The notes under the pieces were generated by a model. The model saw only the letters and a program-made list of their open reading frames with translations, did no database searches and was not told the origin of the DNA. Positions 28,314 through 40,419 of a DNA stretch of 64,000 nt are shown in pieces. The position numbers and the translations under genes are program-made. This stretch comes from Azolla caroliniana (Eukaryota; Polypodiophyta): the NCBI GenBank assembly GCA_043228905.1, contig JBHGNT010000010.1, positions 20,336,001-20,400,000 on the forward strand, in the 5' to 3' direction. Position 1 is the stretch's first letter. Each line of letters opens with the position of its first letter.

Positions 28314-29117
28314 AAAGTCTAAACATGTGTTATAGTCATATGTATCAACGATGTTGTATGGTCTTGGTCATATTTGAACTCGAGACCTCGAGAACAAATG
28401 CATTAAACATTTGAGCCAACCAAGTAAGTTGCTCTTCTTGAATGTTTAATGTTTCATGCGTATAAGAGATATGCGAGGCATTTGCCCATATATGTTTTTT
28501 TAAAAGAAACATATATGTCAAGAGTCCTTATTTCGCCCTCATTTACTACAACTATGTTAGTAGGTTACCTAACCTCAAGGCTCGTAATTACGATGGCATA
28601 CACCAAAGTGCAACCTAATGGTCAAGTCAAATGAGCCCTCTTTTCGTAGTAGGCCCACGTGGCCCATCACATGGTCACGTCATTACGAATACCTCTCGTA
28701 AGAATGATCTCATGGTGGCATCGTATCCATGGAATGAGGGAGGGATGTTGGATACGTGTGTCATAGGAGCGACCTGACATGAAGTGGGTCAAGCCCTACG
28801 TACTCAACATCATTATGGCTATTGGCGTTTCTTTACATAACGAAATATCGAAGTCACCAATGGGGATTTCAACAATAAAAAATTGTTGAAAAAAGGGACG
28901 ATGACAACACGATTCTCACAAAAATGTGAGGACAGCCACCAAGAACCTTTCCCCGAAAAGGAAAACATTCGATTTAAAATCACGTAATAACTTATATACA
29001 TATATGTATAATATCACATATATACGATTAACTACATATACACGTGACCACATATGCCTATATTAAAGAAATTGTTATATTTAATAGCCAAGAATGACGT
29101 AATCGAGATACGTAATC

Positions 29118-29361
29118 GAGGCATATACCTCTACGCACGCGAGACATCCAAAAATAAGGGTTCAACGTAATACGCAATTGAGGTATGGACCTCTTACGCA
29201 TACGATACCAAACGCATATCATTTACAACAAAATCGAGGTGTTGACCTCATACGCAAACGTAACATATGTTCGTGAACATAATACGTAATTGAGGTATTA
29301 ACCTCGTACGCATACGACACTCATCACATATTATTTATATGTCAAACGAGGTATTGACCTC
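29118..29361. repeat. Five spaced GAGGT-N4-ACCTC palindromes in the element D leader
   Basis: Palindromes at 29118-29131, 29180-29193, 29236-29249, 29292-29305 and 29348-29361 (the first has GAGGC on its left arm). Spacing is 62, 56, 56 and 56 bp. Each lies in a diverged 56-bp unit also containing (T)ACGCA(T/A)ACG. Confidence 0.88.
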
Positions 29362-29605
29362 GTGCACATATGTAAGCGTTTTAGATAACCAATTAAATAC
29401 CACTACAACATCATTTAATTAATGGAAATAATCTACATATTAACCATACACATGATTAGATGGGAGAAGAAAAAAAAGACAAAAAATAACAAGAAAGATT
29501 ACCGAAGTTCCTTGTTGATCCTTGTTTGCATCAAGGCCAATCGCACAACGATCGATCGCCATCCATCGAGAAGATAAGACCAACAAAAGAAACATTAGTA
29601 CATAG

Positions 29606-29617
29606 GCTCTGATACCA
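29606..29617 (-). other. Element D primer-binding site (initiator tRNA-Met)
   Basis: On the minus strand TGGTATCAGAGC lies 2 nt from the 5' LTR. It is complementary to the 3' end of plant initiator methionine tRNA and is the most common PBS of plant LTR elements. Confidence 0.93.
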
Positions 29618-29619
29618 AC

Positions 29620-30075
29620 TATTAGAAACATGTACTAAAGTAAGCATTAGATAAGGATAGATCTAGGTAGATAGAAAGAAAGGAGAGAGAGAAAGAAGGG
29701 TGTCGATCCACCCGACCACCCCCGAGCGAAGGGATCGAGATGGACTCGAGCCTCGATTGGCGTCCCATACCACCGTCGTGGCATCGAGTTGTACCTGGTG
29801 CTGGCGCACTCGCTACAAGAGTTGACCCACCACAAGACAGAGTCTCGACGTAGTCAACAAGATGATGAAATGAGGGTAGCTAGGCCTCTATTTATAGCGA
29901 TACCCAAGGCCCCCAACCATGTTCACACTTGGCCTAATGGGTTGTCCCAATCCTGAGGATTTAAAAGTAATCCTCCCCTTCTTTACACTCTCGTTTAAGC
30001 CTCACACTTATCCACGTGTATAGAATACTACGGTAAATTCTTACCACGTGATATTATATGGTCATGCCCGTAACA
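29620..30075 (-). repeat. Element D 5' LTR
   Basis: 456 bp, the partner of 22554-23009, with the same length and about a dozen substitutions. The TATAAATA box is conserved near 29890. Confidence 0.93.
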
Positions 30076-32551
30076 CATAACCTTCAACCTCTCATGTGAA
30101 TAGAAAAACACTCACCTCTAACGCCAATAATAAAATGTACAAAACATCTCAACGCATATTCGAGTGTGTTGTCAATCATTGAGATATTGTCTTTAGTCAC
30201 CTTCTTTCTCGTTGTTGTGGTGTATGATCTTTGTAAGCATTGAGGGGTTAGGTTCAACCTTGATTTCATAAATAATTGTAGGATATACTATATGCAATGC
30301 CATGGGTTAAGTAGGCTATGTAGGTGTAGGTGTGTTCACTTTTGAGATAGTGGGAAAATTACACCAAAGACAATAATATTAGCAGAGTTGAGGGAAATTA
30401 CAATCAGAATAAATATTAACATTTGATACAAGAGGAAACACGTGTAGGTAAATTTATGAGTTAGTATTGATCTAGTGATGAGTGAAGGGAATATATGAGG
30501 TATCGTTAAGTTGACGGTGGACTTTAACAAACATGTGTCAAGGACCGAAATGAACAACAATATTGTATCTAGGAGAACAACAAAATTGACAAGAAGAACC
30601 AAGGTTGCACATGGTCATGAAGATAGACATGGAACTACAATGGTTTCAAGACATTCAAGTTGTCCTTAAGAATTGCAATCCTAGTCATACTCTCCACATA
30701 GTCATGATGCATGCTTTTCATTGACCATCCAACATATTCATTACCAAAAATCCTATGATATAACTTAAAATGTCGCGATAATGTTACACATAGTTATATG
30801 CATGCTTGTCATTTACCATCATGCATAATTATCACCCAATATGCTACGATAACTTAAAATCTCACAATAATTTGAATATATACAATCCTAGATGTGAAAT
30901 GACACGATATTATCATACGTAATATGATAACATAATATGTGAAATGACATGATATTTTCATACGTAATATGATAACATAATATGTGAAATGACACGATAT
31001 TATCATACATAATATGATAACATAATGGTTAAGGCATCAATTCAAGTCCCCAAAAGCTTACAACTTTTATAAGTTGGTGACACGATTCCCCTTTTCTAAT
31101 GACAAGCTCCAAGAGTTATGAGGTGCGAATGACAAAATTTTGCAATAAGAAACAAGGGATAAGCAAGATTCTATTTGTGTTATTAGGTGCAATCATGAAT
31201 ACACGAGTCCAAAACATTTTCAACTTTGAACTTCGGTCAACCAACAAGTTGAACAAAGGGTGAGGATAGAACGAATTGGATTGGAGCTAAAAGCATAGGG
31301 TTCCAATGACGAGGAATGGAACATTGAGTGGACATCCATGCATGAAGTGCCATCTAAACATCATATTACTTTATTGGTCTAGATAGGTACCATGAATGAT
31401 CCAAAACGTTAATAATCTAACTTGTTGCATTGTGTTGTGGTATTTTTGTTACATACCCAACATGAAACTTTGGTTTCTCTATAAAGGAGTCAAAGTAATG
31501 ATAACCCACAAATGACTCATGTACGACCTAAGAACAACAAGAGGATAAGTATTGTGGTGAATTGGGAATAATTGTAGTGAATTGTCAACATAGAGCGAGA
31601 GAGAGAGACCTTGATAAGCAAGAGCCAATGATAATATTATTTCCAGTTCTCTTATTAGTTCCAATGATCCTAATAGACTTAATAGGTTGAGTCACAACAA
31701 TAGGATTTAAGTTTTGAGTTGATTAGAAATACTTTGGCCCTTGGGGTATTATCATCCTTACAAGAGAGAAATAACTACCATTCTTTGATCATCAACCAAT
31801 GTTTTTGGTTCAAGGGAACCATGTTGACATGAGAAGCGAAAACCTTGAGAGCTAAATGCTTGTTCTTTGTTACAATGGAGACTCTAATTGAAACGGTTTT
31901 GGGTGCTTGCACAAGCCTCAAAGGTAGTATTGCCATGACCAAAGCATATGTCACATTCAAGGCAAATAGTATCATAACATCAATTGAAGCTCGAATAAAA
32001 ATTTATCACATCACAAACATGAACTAATCATATTTGTAAATGATTTACGGCTTCATCAAATGTTGGTGTTAACGGAAATATTGTCATGTTATTTAGTTTT
32101 AGCAACTCTATGAGGTTTAATATTCCTAGCATAAAATATTGATCATAGGCCAAATATATATAAGAAACATGGGGACATCGTAATTGTGCAACTTAAATTA
32201 TCTATTTAATTGTGATACCTTATATGTTTATTATCTAGCAATTCTCTATTTAATAGAAACACCTTGTATGTTTATCATCTAGTAATTATTTGCTTAATTG
32301 AGACAACTCGTATGGTTTTATATATTGATTGCATATTTAATTAAGATAAACTTTTTTTATTGAGTGTGTGTTAATTGTAGTTTACTTAAAAAGTCTTAGG
32401 TGTATTTTTATTACGTTGATTGGAAGTGCAACACTCAAAGTGGGGGGTCTAAAATACATCATTGTCTTCTTGATTGCAATAAATAATCATCCCATCAAGG
32501 TGACCTTATAACAATCCTGTCTTTAAGAAGTTCTTTCACTCGTTTGAGTTT
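30076..32551. other. AT-rich spacer between elements D and A
   Basis: No gene is supported. The minus strand at 31775-31975 stays open but matches nothing I recognise. One 3 x 45-bp tandem repeat is listed separately. Confidence 0.55.
30892..31026. repeat. Tandem repeat, 3 x 45 bp
   Basis: ATGTGAAATGACACGATATT-like units start at 30892, 30937 and 30982. Each contains the near-palindromic TTATCATACGTAATATGATAA. Confidence 0.95.
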
Positions 32552-32556
32552 TGAGA

Positions 32557-33049
32557 TGTTGTCCATGGGACAAAAAGGTAAATTAGTTAAATGTAATACG
32601 CCGGTAGGTAAGGCTAGTAGGTGAAGAAGGTAGAGTTTAGGAAAACGCCGAGTTTCGAGCCTCACAGTCAGCCGACGGCTCGACTTTGTATGAAGAAAAT
32701 GTATATAAACCGAGGTCTGCGTACCTCAGCAGAGAGAGAGATATATCTAGGGTATAAGCGAGGTCGTTTTCATAGTTACAAGAGCTCTGTAAGGTCACCG
32801 GCTGGGAGCTGTGTTTTGTAATCATCGATAATTATTTGTCGTAATACATATCTATTAGCTCTTATTGTTTTCATCTGTGTTCCTTCGTTCCTGTGATCTC
32901 AACTACGTATACGCCCTTGGGTTATATTTCGGGTATGCTCTCCGTTCTCTTCCCCTAACGACGCCTCCGTGTACAAGCCTTCACATTACACTTCCCTGAT
33001 ACCGATAGCCTGTAGGCATATCGAAGGTTTTCCAAAGGAACGGATAACA
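32557..33049 (+). repeat. Element A 5' LTR
   Basis: Begins TGTTGTCCATGGGAC and ends GGATAACA. TATATAAA near 32701-32708 is the likely core promoter. The partner is 52732-53222. Confidence 0.93.
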
Positions 33050-33053
33050 CAAT

Positions 33054-34163
33054 TTGGCACGCTCGGTTACAGTTGTGAGATCACAACGAACTACGTTGAA
33101 GGCAACCTTTAGCCGCCATTACGACCCCAATTGCACCACGCGGTCTCGGCCACCTTCCCGACGCCCTGAGCCAGTCGAAGGAACTTCCGACTCGACGGTC
33201 ACGGACCAATCTTTCCAAGAAATATCCGAGGCTCACCAGTTGCAATCCTCGCTACCTGATACTCGGTCACGAGTTGATTCCACACCAACCTCTCCACCAA
33301 GCCCTCCAGAGGTCACCCAACCTGACCCTAACCCTTTTCCGGTCTTACCGAAAAGTCTAGATTTCGATACCATGTCGTATCCTTACCCACGATACACCGA
33401 CGGCCCCGACGCGGAGTCGCACATCCGTGCCTTCATGTCCACCTGGCAGGCCAACCACTCAACGCAGCAACTTTCGCTTGCCGAAATCGATGCCTCAAAA
33501 ATCGCCGAGTTTACGTTATCCCTCGATGGACCAGCTGCACGATGGTATTCTCGCCTCGACGTAGGGGAGGTTACCACCTTCCAGGATGTTTGCACGAAGT
33601 TCCTAGAACTTTTCCATCGCGAGGTGCCCAAACGAGAACTGCTCCGACATTTCTTTTCCATGCACCAAGAACCACACGAGACGGTCGCACAGTTCACGAT
33701 CTGGTTCCAGGATCTCTACAAACAAGTGGCCGACGATGTCTCGACACAACACATTCTGGACACATTCCTGTCTAGCTTACAGGAGCCTCTACGGATGACT
33801 CTTGCACTTACTAATTTTGCGAACCAAACGATCGAGCAAGTCATAGCGCGCATCCTCGCCCTCGATCAGACACAGCAAGGCACTACAAAAGCGCCCTTCC
33901 CCAGGAGGACAATCGCTTCCGCCAAGCCCTCCAATGCACAGTTTGCTCGGGATCGGGCCATCTGGCCCTCGAATGTCCTCACCGGCCACAGTGTCCGATC
34001 TGCCAGTCCCGATCTCACATTGTCGAGCAATGTGAATACAATATGCTCAACTGCACAACAACGGCCCCGGTTCGCTAGATCGAGCCCAGGGATACATACT
34101 CTCGTCAGGACAAGCGACAATCCTACCGGAACCAGGATAACGAACGACCCGATCACCAGATAG
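33054..34163 (+). pseudogene. Element A gag
   Basis: A 369-codon open frame with no ATG at its start (it opens over the PBS); the first in-frame ATG is at 33372. It carries a Pro/Ser-rich N-terminus, then a retrotransposon gag domain (ESHIRAFMSTWQ, LSLDGPAARWYSRLD, FQDVCTKFLELFHREVPKREL, ETVAQFTIWFQDLYKQ). It ends at a stop at 34161, after which a +1 shifted frame continues. Confidence 0.82.
33055..33070 (+). other. Element A primer-binding site candidate
   Basis: TGGCACGCTCGGTTAC starts 5 nt after the LTR. Position and TGG start fit a PBS; the matching tRNA is not identified. Confidence 0.55.
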
Positions 34164-35027
34164 GCGGCGCCATGACGACGATTACCGTCGAGACGACGAT
34201 TGTTACCAAAACGACAACCGACAGAGATCGGACGGCCGTCGTGATCGCTATCGCGATGACCAGTACCGAGCAACCGACGATTATGATCGGTATGATGATG
34301 ATCGGGATGACCGATACAATCAGAGAAATTCCCGTAATGATCGGCGCAACTCTCACCGAGGATCGCACAACAACAGAAGGAATAACGACAACCGTGGTCG
34401 GGACCCCCCTCAAAATGAACCGCGCAACTTGAACGCGCCCCAGACCAACCCACCAACACACAAGGCCGGGAATCAATCACACCCCCCCACACACACATAG
34501 ATCGGGCTAAAACCAGCAACTCGGCCGTTGTTACCTGCTTCAAGTGCAACCAATCTGGTCGCTACGCTACGCAATGCCCAACAACAGACCACGGAAAGGC
34601 TCCCGCCGTGAATAGTATTATGGCCGACGTGCAAAACATCACAACACGCAGTAAAGCCCATGCCACTCCATGGCAAGTACAAGATGAAGTTCGACAAGCA
34701 GCCAAAGAATGGATTGATACGACCAACAAAAACAATGTGGTGCGGATGCAAACAGAAATGCGAGACGCAACCATTGGAGCACCACAATCCTTGGCACCAT
34801 CCACATCGACAGAAGATGACCAAATGTGGGAAGCCCTTACCAGTTCCAGGATCTCGTTGCCTCTGCATAAACTCTTACCACTCATGCTGCGTTTTCGGGA
34901 CACCTTGGCTACACTCACGGCCAACACCCATTCTGTCGCACCACCTGTGCACTTGACCGAGCTAGGAACGGGTCCACCCCTCATGGATTCTCAACACCCA
35001 GCCATAAAAATTATGATTAAAGGATGG
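34164..35027 (+). pseudogene. Element A gag tail, zinc knuckle and start of protease region
   Basis: From about 34171 a shifted frame encodes a low-complexity Arg/Asp/Tyr-rich tract (RRDRYRDDQYR, DDYDRYDDDRDDRY), ending at 34500. Then CFKCNQSGRYATQC (near 34533-34575) is a CCHC knuckle whose His is replaced by Tyr. The frame runs on to HPAIKIMIKGW at 35027, where element B is inserted; the protease continues at 42083. Confidence 0.8.
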
Positions 35028-35697
35028 TGTCGCGTTGTTACGCGCGTGCGTGGAGAACAAGGCGGGACCACTGGGGTCTTGGACTGAGGAATAGGTGAGA
35101 AGAGGGAGAGAGAGAGAGAGAGAGACGCTCACACACGTATAGACAGAGAAGTGCACGAGGACGCGGCCCAACAACACACGAGACACGAGTTGAGAACACT
35201 AGCGTATGTATATAAATGCATACAGATGACTCGAACGGTTACAACCGACCAGGTCGGCGAGGTGGATGCCGACGCCTGATCACCCATGCACACATGAGAG
35301 CAAGATGGAGATCCTGCCGGAAGCACACGGGCGTTCCGCGGAGCAGGATCAGCCTCCTGAGAACCTGCGCCAAAGAAACCTATGGAGAACGACAGAGAAG
35401 AAGAGCCCCCCCAGTCCGACAGCACTTCGTTCCTTTTAGCGCGCGATACCCTCTCTCCCCCCGTCTCCCTCTCCTTTATAGCTCAAGGAGGGAGGCCGTT
35501 TCACCTGTTTACATCACATTAATTCTTTGTCCTTTCGGACAGAGATACTCCTCGATTTCCCTTATAGAATATTGCTACCTAGGATCTAACCTTTGTGCCT
35601 ACCTATCTACCATACGACAAGGGACGTGCCCACATGTAAGGGTTGGTTCACACACATAACACACGGTTTGCGTTTGGGGACGGTTTTCTTCACGACA
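35028..35697 (-). repeat. Element B 3' LTR
   Basis: 670 bp with a (GA)n tract near 35105 and a TATAAAG box on the minus strand near 35475. Its partner is 41469-42082. Confidence 0.92.
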
Positions 35698-35714
35698 TCC
35701 GCCCCCACCTAACC
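35698..35714 (-). other. Element B polypurine tract
   Basis: On the minus strand GGTTAGGTGGGGGCGGA ends exactly at the 3' LTR border. Confidence 0.8.
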
Positions 35715-36010
35715 GCGCATCCACCGGTATGCGCCAAAATTGGGTTCCTATGGGAGAAAACCGATCCTTGCTTTTATTCCTCGTTTACCGGTTCATCCTC
35801 CGCCTCGGGCTGCTCGTCGTCGCTGTCCATGCCCCCTAGCTCCGGCTCCCGGTCGTGCCGTTTCTTGAACGCCTTGATCCTCTTCCCCGCTACCGGTATC
35901 GCCATTCTCGTACCGTTGAGCTCCGCGAGATGGTACGTCCCATTGGCGTTGGCGCCTATTACTACGTAAGGCCCGAACCACCTCCTCGCAAACTTCCGCG
36001 TGGCCCTGTG

Positions 36011-36955
36011 CTAATTGTCGAGACTGCTGTCGTAGACTAGCACCCAGTCGCCTTCCTCGATCTTCCTTGGTCGGAGCCTGTGTGTTTGGTCGAACCGGGC
36101 TTTGTTCCTTATCCTCGCTACTCGAAGTTTATCCGCGGCCTGTTCTATGTCCTCTGGCCTCCGCTCAAGCTGTCGAATCCGCGCCGCCAACAGTTCCTCC
36201 GGGCTCATCTCGTCCCTCCAGTCCACCGTGGCCCACGAGGAGATCGTTCGCTCTATTGGCATGATCGGCTTCTGTCCGAACATCAGCTCGGCCGGCATGA
36301 ACTCGGTTATCGAACTGTGCGTAGTCCGGTCCGCCCACAAGGCATAAGGTAGCAGTTGTGGCCAGTCCTCGACTCGGCCTCCGCACGCCCGTAATAGCGC
36401 TTTGACAATTGGCTCGTGCCTGCACTCCACCTTCCCGTTCACCTCCGGATTATACGTTGTGGTGAGCGAAAGTTTGACTCCTAGCCGGTCGAACAACTCT
36501 TCGGCCTCTTCTGCGTCCAACTCACCACGATCAGCCATGATCTTCCCTACACACCCGTATCGGCATACTACGTCCTCAATCAAAAACCGGCACACGGCTG
36601 CCGTCGTCTTGTTCTACAGGGCTCGGCCTTCAACTTGGTTCGTTAGATCTTCCCGAGCTAGCACCAGATACCGCATCTGTCCTACCCCCATTGGCATCGT
36701 CACCAAATCCACCATCCACTTGAAGTGGACGGTCGGAGGGTAGGTCGGGTGAAGCTCGTCCCGATGTCGGATCATGGAGTGCACCTGACAGCTTCCGCAA
36801 GTCGTCACGAACCGATGCACGTCGCAGTATAGTCCCGGCCACCAGTACTTCCCCTTTAGCTTTTCGAACGTGGCCCACGTTCCACGGTGTCCAGCCCACG
36901 GGCTATCATGGTACGCCGCCAGCAAATCGTCCTGTTCCTCCTTCTTCGCCACCAC
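36011..36955 (-). pseudogene. Element B integrase
   Basis: Minus-strand frames 36955-36614 and 36595-36011 give a complete integrase apart from a break near 36605. Visible parts are the HHCC module (HDSPWAGH ... CGSCQ), core residues in MVDLVTMP, MADRGELD and NGKVECRHE (D, D, E), and PAELMFGQKPIMP and a C-terminal GDWVLVYDSSLD. The AREDLTNQVEGRAL stretch resembles a signature I associate with certain fungal gypsy elements. Confidence 0.87.
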
Positions 36956-36991
36956 TCGGAGCGGGATGTCGTTCCTCTTCTTCGGGTGCTT

Positions 36992-37650
36992 CTAGATGTA
37001 TCCGTCCCGGAGAAAGAATCGGTAGGCTTTCTTCCGAATCCGGTTGGCCTCGTCCGTTGTCCATGCCGCGTCTGATGTCATTGTTTTCAGGAACCCGCCG
37101 ATCTGCAGCCACTCCCCGTCGTACTTGCTCTCGTCGAAGTCGTTAAGCGTTGAAGAGCATTCCCCGTTGGTTGTCACGTAAGCCGCCTCGAAGAAGTCCA
37201 CGTCGACTTCCTCGTCCTCTGAAACCATGTCGCCGTCGTTTTCGAACCTCGCCCTTGAAAGCATGTCGGCCATGGCATTGTCTTTCCCGGAAAAGTGTCG
37301 TATTTCTGGATTCAGGGACTTGATGTACGCTATCCACCTGAGCATTGCCAGGTCCGGCGTCGCGCATCCGGAAACCATGCCAAGAATTGGCTGGCAGTCC
37401 GTCTCGATAATTACCTCTGCCCCGATCAGGTAGTCTTTGTCGGCCTTTACCGCCGAAACGTTCTCCAAAGCTCGCGTTTAACCTGGGCGTATCCTCGCTT
37501 TCGCTCACTGAGGACCTTCGCGCCGAACCGGATCGGGGAACGCATGCCGTCCTCGTCCTCCTAGTTGACGACCCATCCAATCCCGGTCGGACTCGTGTCT
37601 ACCGTCACGTAAATTGGAGTGCTCTTCCCGTAGACAGCCTTTCGGAGCGT
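36992..37650 (-). pseudogene. Element B RNase H and tether region
   Basis: The minus strand reads PIYVTVDTSPTGIGWVVN (to a stop at 37561), a shifted segment with FGAKVLSERKRGYAQVKRELW, and then EVIIETDCQPILGMVSG and GKDNAMADMLSRARFE. These are the DxS, E and TDxxP-like and ADxLSR motifs of gypsy RNase H. Confidence 0.82.
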
Positions 37651-38760
37651 CGGAGCCGCGGCAAGTGCTTCCTTCATCTTCCGGACAGACTCCGTATGCT
37701 CGTCTCTCCACTCGAATCTTCGCCCCTTTTTCAGCAACCCGTATAACGGCTCCGCGACGTGAGCGTAATGCGGGATCCAATCCGTGACCGAGCTGCAGTC
37801 GTTCTTCATCGCAGCGATGGCTTCTACCTTAGCCGGAGACGGTTTCCGGCCGTATGGCCCGCATAGGTGTCCGACGACCATGATCTCTGATTGCCCGAAG
37901 GCCGACTTTCCCCCGGAGAAGGTGAGCCTCGCTCCCTCCAGCCTCTGCAGCACCTTCTCGCAGTCGTCGATGTGCGTCGCCACGAATTTCCGGCATCCGT
38001 CCAGTCTGATCGTCTCGTCCCTTTCCTCCACCGGGCATCCCTTGATCGCGACGTCGTCCAAAAACGGCATGGTGATGTCCGGGATACAATCCCTCAGCAC
38101 TTTGTTCATTGTGTTCACCATGTGAGCCACTGAGTTCGTCCCTCCTTGCGGTAGAGTACACATCCGTACTAGGCCGAGAGGAGTTCGCATTGTCGTGATG
38201 TCTCTGCTCTCTACGGCAAGCTGGAACTAATCGTACCCCGAGTAGAGATCACCGACTGAGTAAATCGACCTTCCGGCGAAGGCCTCCACGAACTCGTCTA
38301 TTGTCGGTCCGATTCTTGCGTTTCGAATGGTCACCTTGTTGACCGGCTGCAGGTCTTGGATAAAGCGCAGCGTGCCGTCCTTCTTTGGCACGGTAAACCA
38401 CCGATTCGAGTATGGGGCACTCGACGGTTCGAGGATTCCCATCTCGACCTTCTGCTTTAACAGCTCCATCAACTTTGGGATGTGAGCTCTGGGTACTGGA
38501 ATCGGTTTGAGACTCCACGACACATGCGGTACCGTGAATATCACCATCGGTTCCACGACTGTCGAGTCTACGCACCCGATCTCCTCTGGTGAGAATGCGA
38601 AAGCCTTCCCGTGCCTTCCGAGCATTCCCCGAAAACGGTCCTCTTCCGCCAGCAGTAGGAAGCCGCCCCCACCGATTTTGAGCTCGCGCAGCGTTATGTC
38701 GATGAACGTGTGTCCTATGCAGGCCGGATTTCATAAACTCGCGACGCAACCCCCTTTATT
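37651..38760 (-). pseudogene. Element B reverse transcriptase
   Basis: The minus strand reads VPKKDGTLRFIQDLQPVNKVTIRNA, FAGRSIYSVGDLYSGYD (Asp of motif A) up to a stop at 38227, then continues in the same sense with QLAVE and LGLVRMCTLPQGGTNS, and the catalytic FLDDVAIKG (motif C, both Asp intact). The stop at 38227-38229 replaces what is normally a Gln codon. Confidence 0.87.
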
Positions 38761-39345
38761 CGCAACTCGCTGCCCTCCGGAAAGGGAGCCGTGATTGGCC
38801 TCACCTTTCGGTCCACAGTCTTCTACCTCGTGTCCACCCGGGCCGTCCAATCCGACTCGAGCCCTCTATTGAAGTCGGCGATGACTTCGTACATCCTTTC
38901 CGAACATACCGGAATCGTCCGAACCTCTTTAAGGACTCCTTCGACTACCTCTCGCAGCTCCCCCAAGGTATCGTCGAACGAGACCGCCTCCACGGCTCTG
39001 TTGATTTCCTCTCCGAGGCCGAGGATACCACATGCCCGAAGTCGACTATCGTACACCCTCCGTTGTCGGAGAACCAAAATTTCCTACTTATAGTACAGGT
39101 CTTCTCCGCTATCGTACATTTGTGGGGTTTTCCCGGAGTGTCCGGACTATCGCGGCCCCACGCCTTGATAGCCCTCTCTAAAAATCCTCTCGGCTTTCGC
39201 CCCCGAGGGTCTCACGGTTCCGCTCATGGTTCGGCATCACCGTCAGGAACTAGACCGAGTGACGCCCATCCTGGCTCTTGACCCTTGCATAGGCCGAGCC
39301 GTTGTCCAGCACCTTGGTCTCCATCAGTGCTGTCGTGATGTACGG

Positions 39346-40389
39346 TTATCCTAGTATAACCGGATGTGAGGACGTCTCTTGCACGAAGAAGTGCTGGTCA
39401 ATCTCGACATCGCTGATCTTTACTCGTACGTTCGGGCAGGCTCCATGCAGTTCTTCGGTGGCACGCGTCGCCACCCGTATTTTCCACCCGTGCTTGGTGT
39501 TGATCGGCCATTTTCCCTTCTTATAGAAGTCCATGGACATCAAATTGATTTCTGAACCGTGGTCCACCAACGCCACCACTGGTTCATGAACATCTCCGAT
39601 CTTCATGGGGGTCTCCGTAGTCGCTCTGGCCCAGTGCGGCCTCGAATAGTGGCTCTCCGCGAACTCGTCTTCCAACGCCATGTCCTCTATGTGTGTCGTT
39701 GGCACCTCCATCGGCTTCTCCGGTTCTGTCTCCGTCGACAGCCTCTTCCTCTTCACCAAGTCTACGATGGAGTCGTGGAACTCCTTCTTGGCGATCCCAA
39801 GCACTTCCCTCAGCGACCGTTCCACCTTGCTGTCGAGGATTCGTTCTTCCAGGACCTTTTGCAGGTCCGTGGATCTTTCAATTTCTGTGCCCAACCGGTA
39901 CCCGCCCTTCTTGGGATTATCCTGGGCGCCGAGTACACCGGCCTCATTCCGCCTTTGCCCGAATCGAGTTTCATATCGCTGCGAGGGCCTGGCACCTCCG
40001 GTTTTCCCTACCTGTTTGTCCTCTACCAGAGCCTCGTAGTTTTGACAAGCGGCTTCGATGAAGCTCGTCTTTTCTTCCACCGGGTCACTCCACCCGGTTA
40101 CCTCTCGAACCCGTTTTTCCGCACGGTCCACCTCTTCTTTCCTCAGCCGCGCGCCGTCGAGGCCTTCCAGCATCGTCGGCCAGAACCCGGCTTTGTTCAT
40201 CTTCGGGGCCTCGCCACCTCCGACCCGAATACCAGCTGACGCCGAGTAGTGGACGGTCTTCGCGTGACGAGTCGCCGCCTCCTCCATCAGCCTTTTCATG
40301 CCCCCTCGCCCGACGTTCAGGTTCGGGGCCCTTCGGGTCTCGCTGGTGTGCACCCGACCATTCCACAGGTACACCACGTTGCTTCTCAT
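39346..40389 (-). pseudogene. Element B gag C-terminus and aspartic protease
   Basis: A 347-codon open frame. It begins after the gag zinc knuckle and contains GRGGMKRLMEEA, a long charged linker, and a retropepsin core VALVDHGSEINLMS followed by HGWKIRVATRA and HPVILG. The active-site triplet is D-H-G, not D-S/T-G. Confidence 0.82.
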
Positions 40390-40419
40390 CGCCTCGGCGA
40401 AGTCCCCGCAATCCTTTCA

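Larger units (their letters stand above)
22554..30075 (-). mobile_element. Element D: Ty3/gypsy LTR retrotransposon, non-autonomous (RT/RNase H deleted)
   Basis: Two direct LTRs of 456 bp each (22554-23009 and 29620-30075) flank the element. The right LTR is the 5' LTR because the plant-typical primer-binding site TGGTATCAGAGC lies just inside it and the polypurine tract lies just inside the left one. Internal minus-strand order is a long leader with 100-bp repeats, gag (split by solo LTR E), zinc knuckle, protease, then integrase directly. Reverse transcriptase and RNase H are absent. I find no target-site duplication: flanks read GCGTC on the left and CATAA on the right. The LTRs differ at roughly a dozen positions by eye, implying a fairly young insertion. 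Confidence 0.93.

Noticed and set aside
28380-28440. Another tRNA-like segment on the minus strand (GGTTGGCTCAAATG ... CGAGTTCAAATA)
   Set aside because: Box B is too weak and no stem pairing; kept out of the SINE candidates.
25609-29361. Regular spaced repeats as a CRISPR array
   Set aside because: The units are plain tandem repeats without unique spacers, in a plant LTR element.
31775-31975. Possible Copia gag fragment on the minus strand
   Set aside because: Cys/His spacing does not form a zinc knuckle and no neighbouring pol sequence is seen.
33866-34549. 227-codon minus-strand ORF in element A gag
   Set aside because: Shadow of the Arg/Asp-rich gag tail; no motif.
39559-40239. 226-codon plus-strand ORF
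   Set aside because: Antisense shadow of the GC-rich element B protease region.
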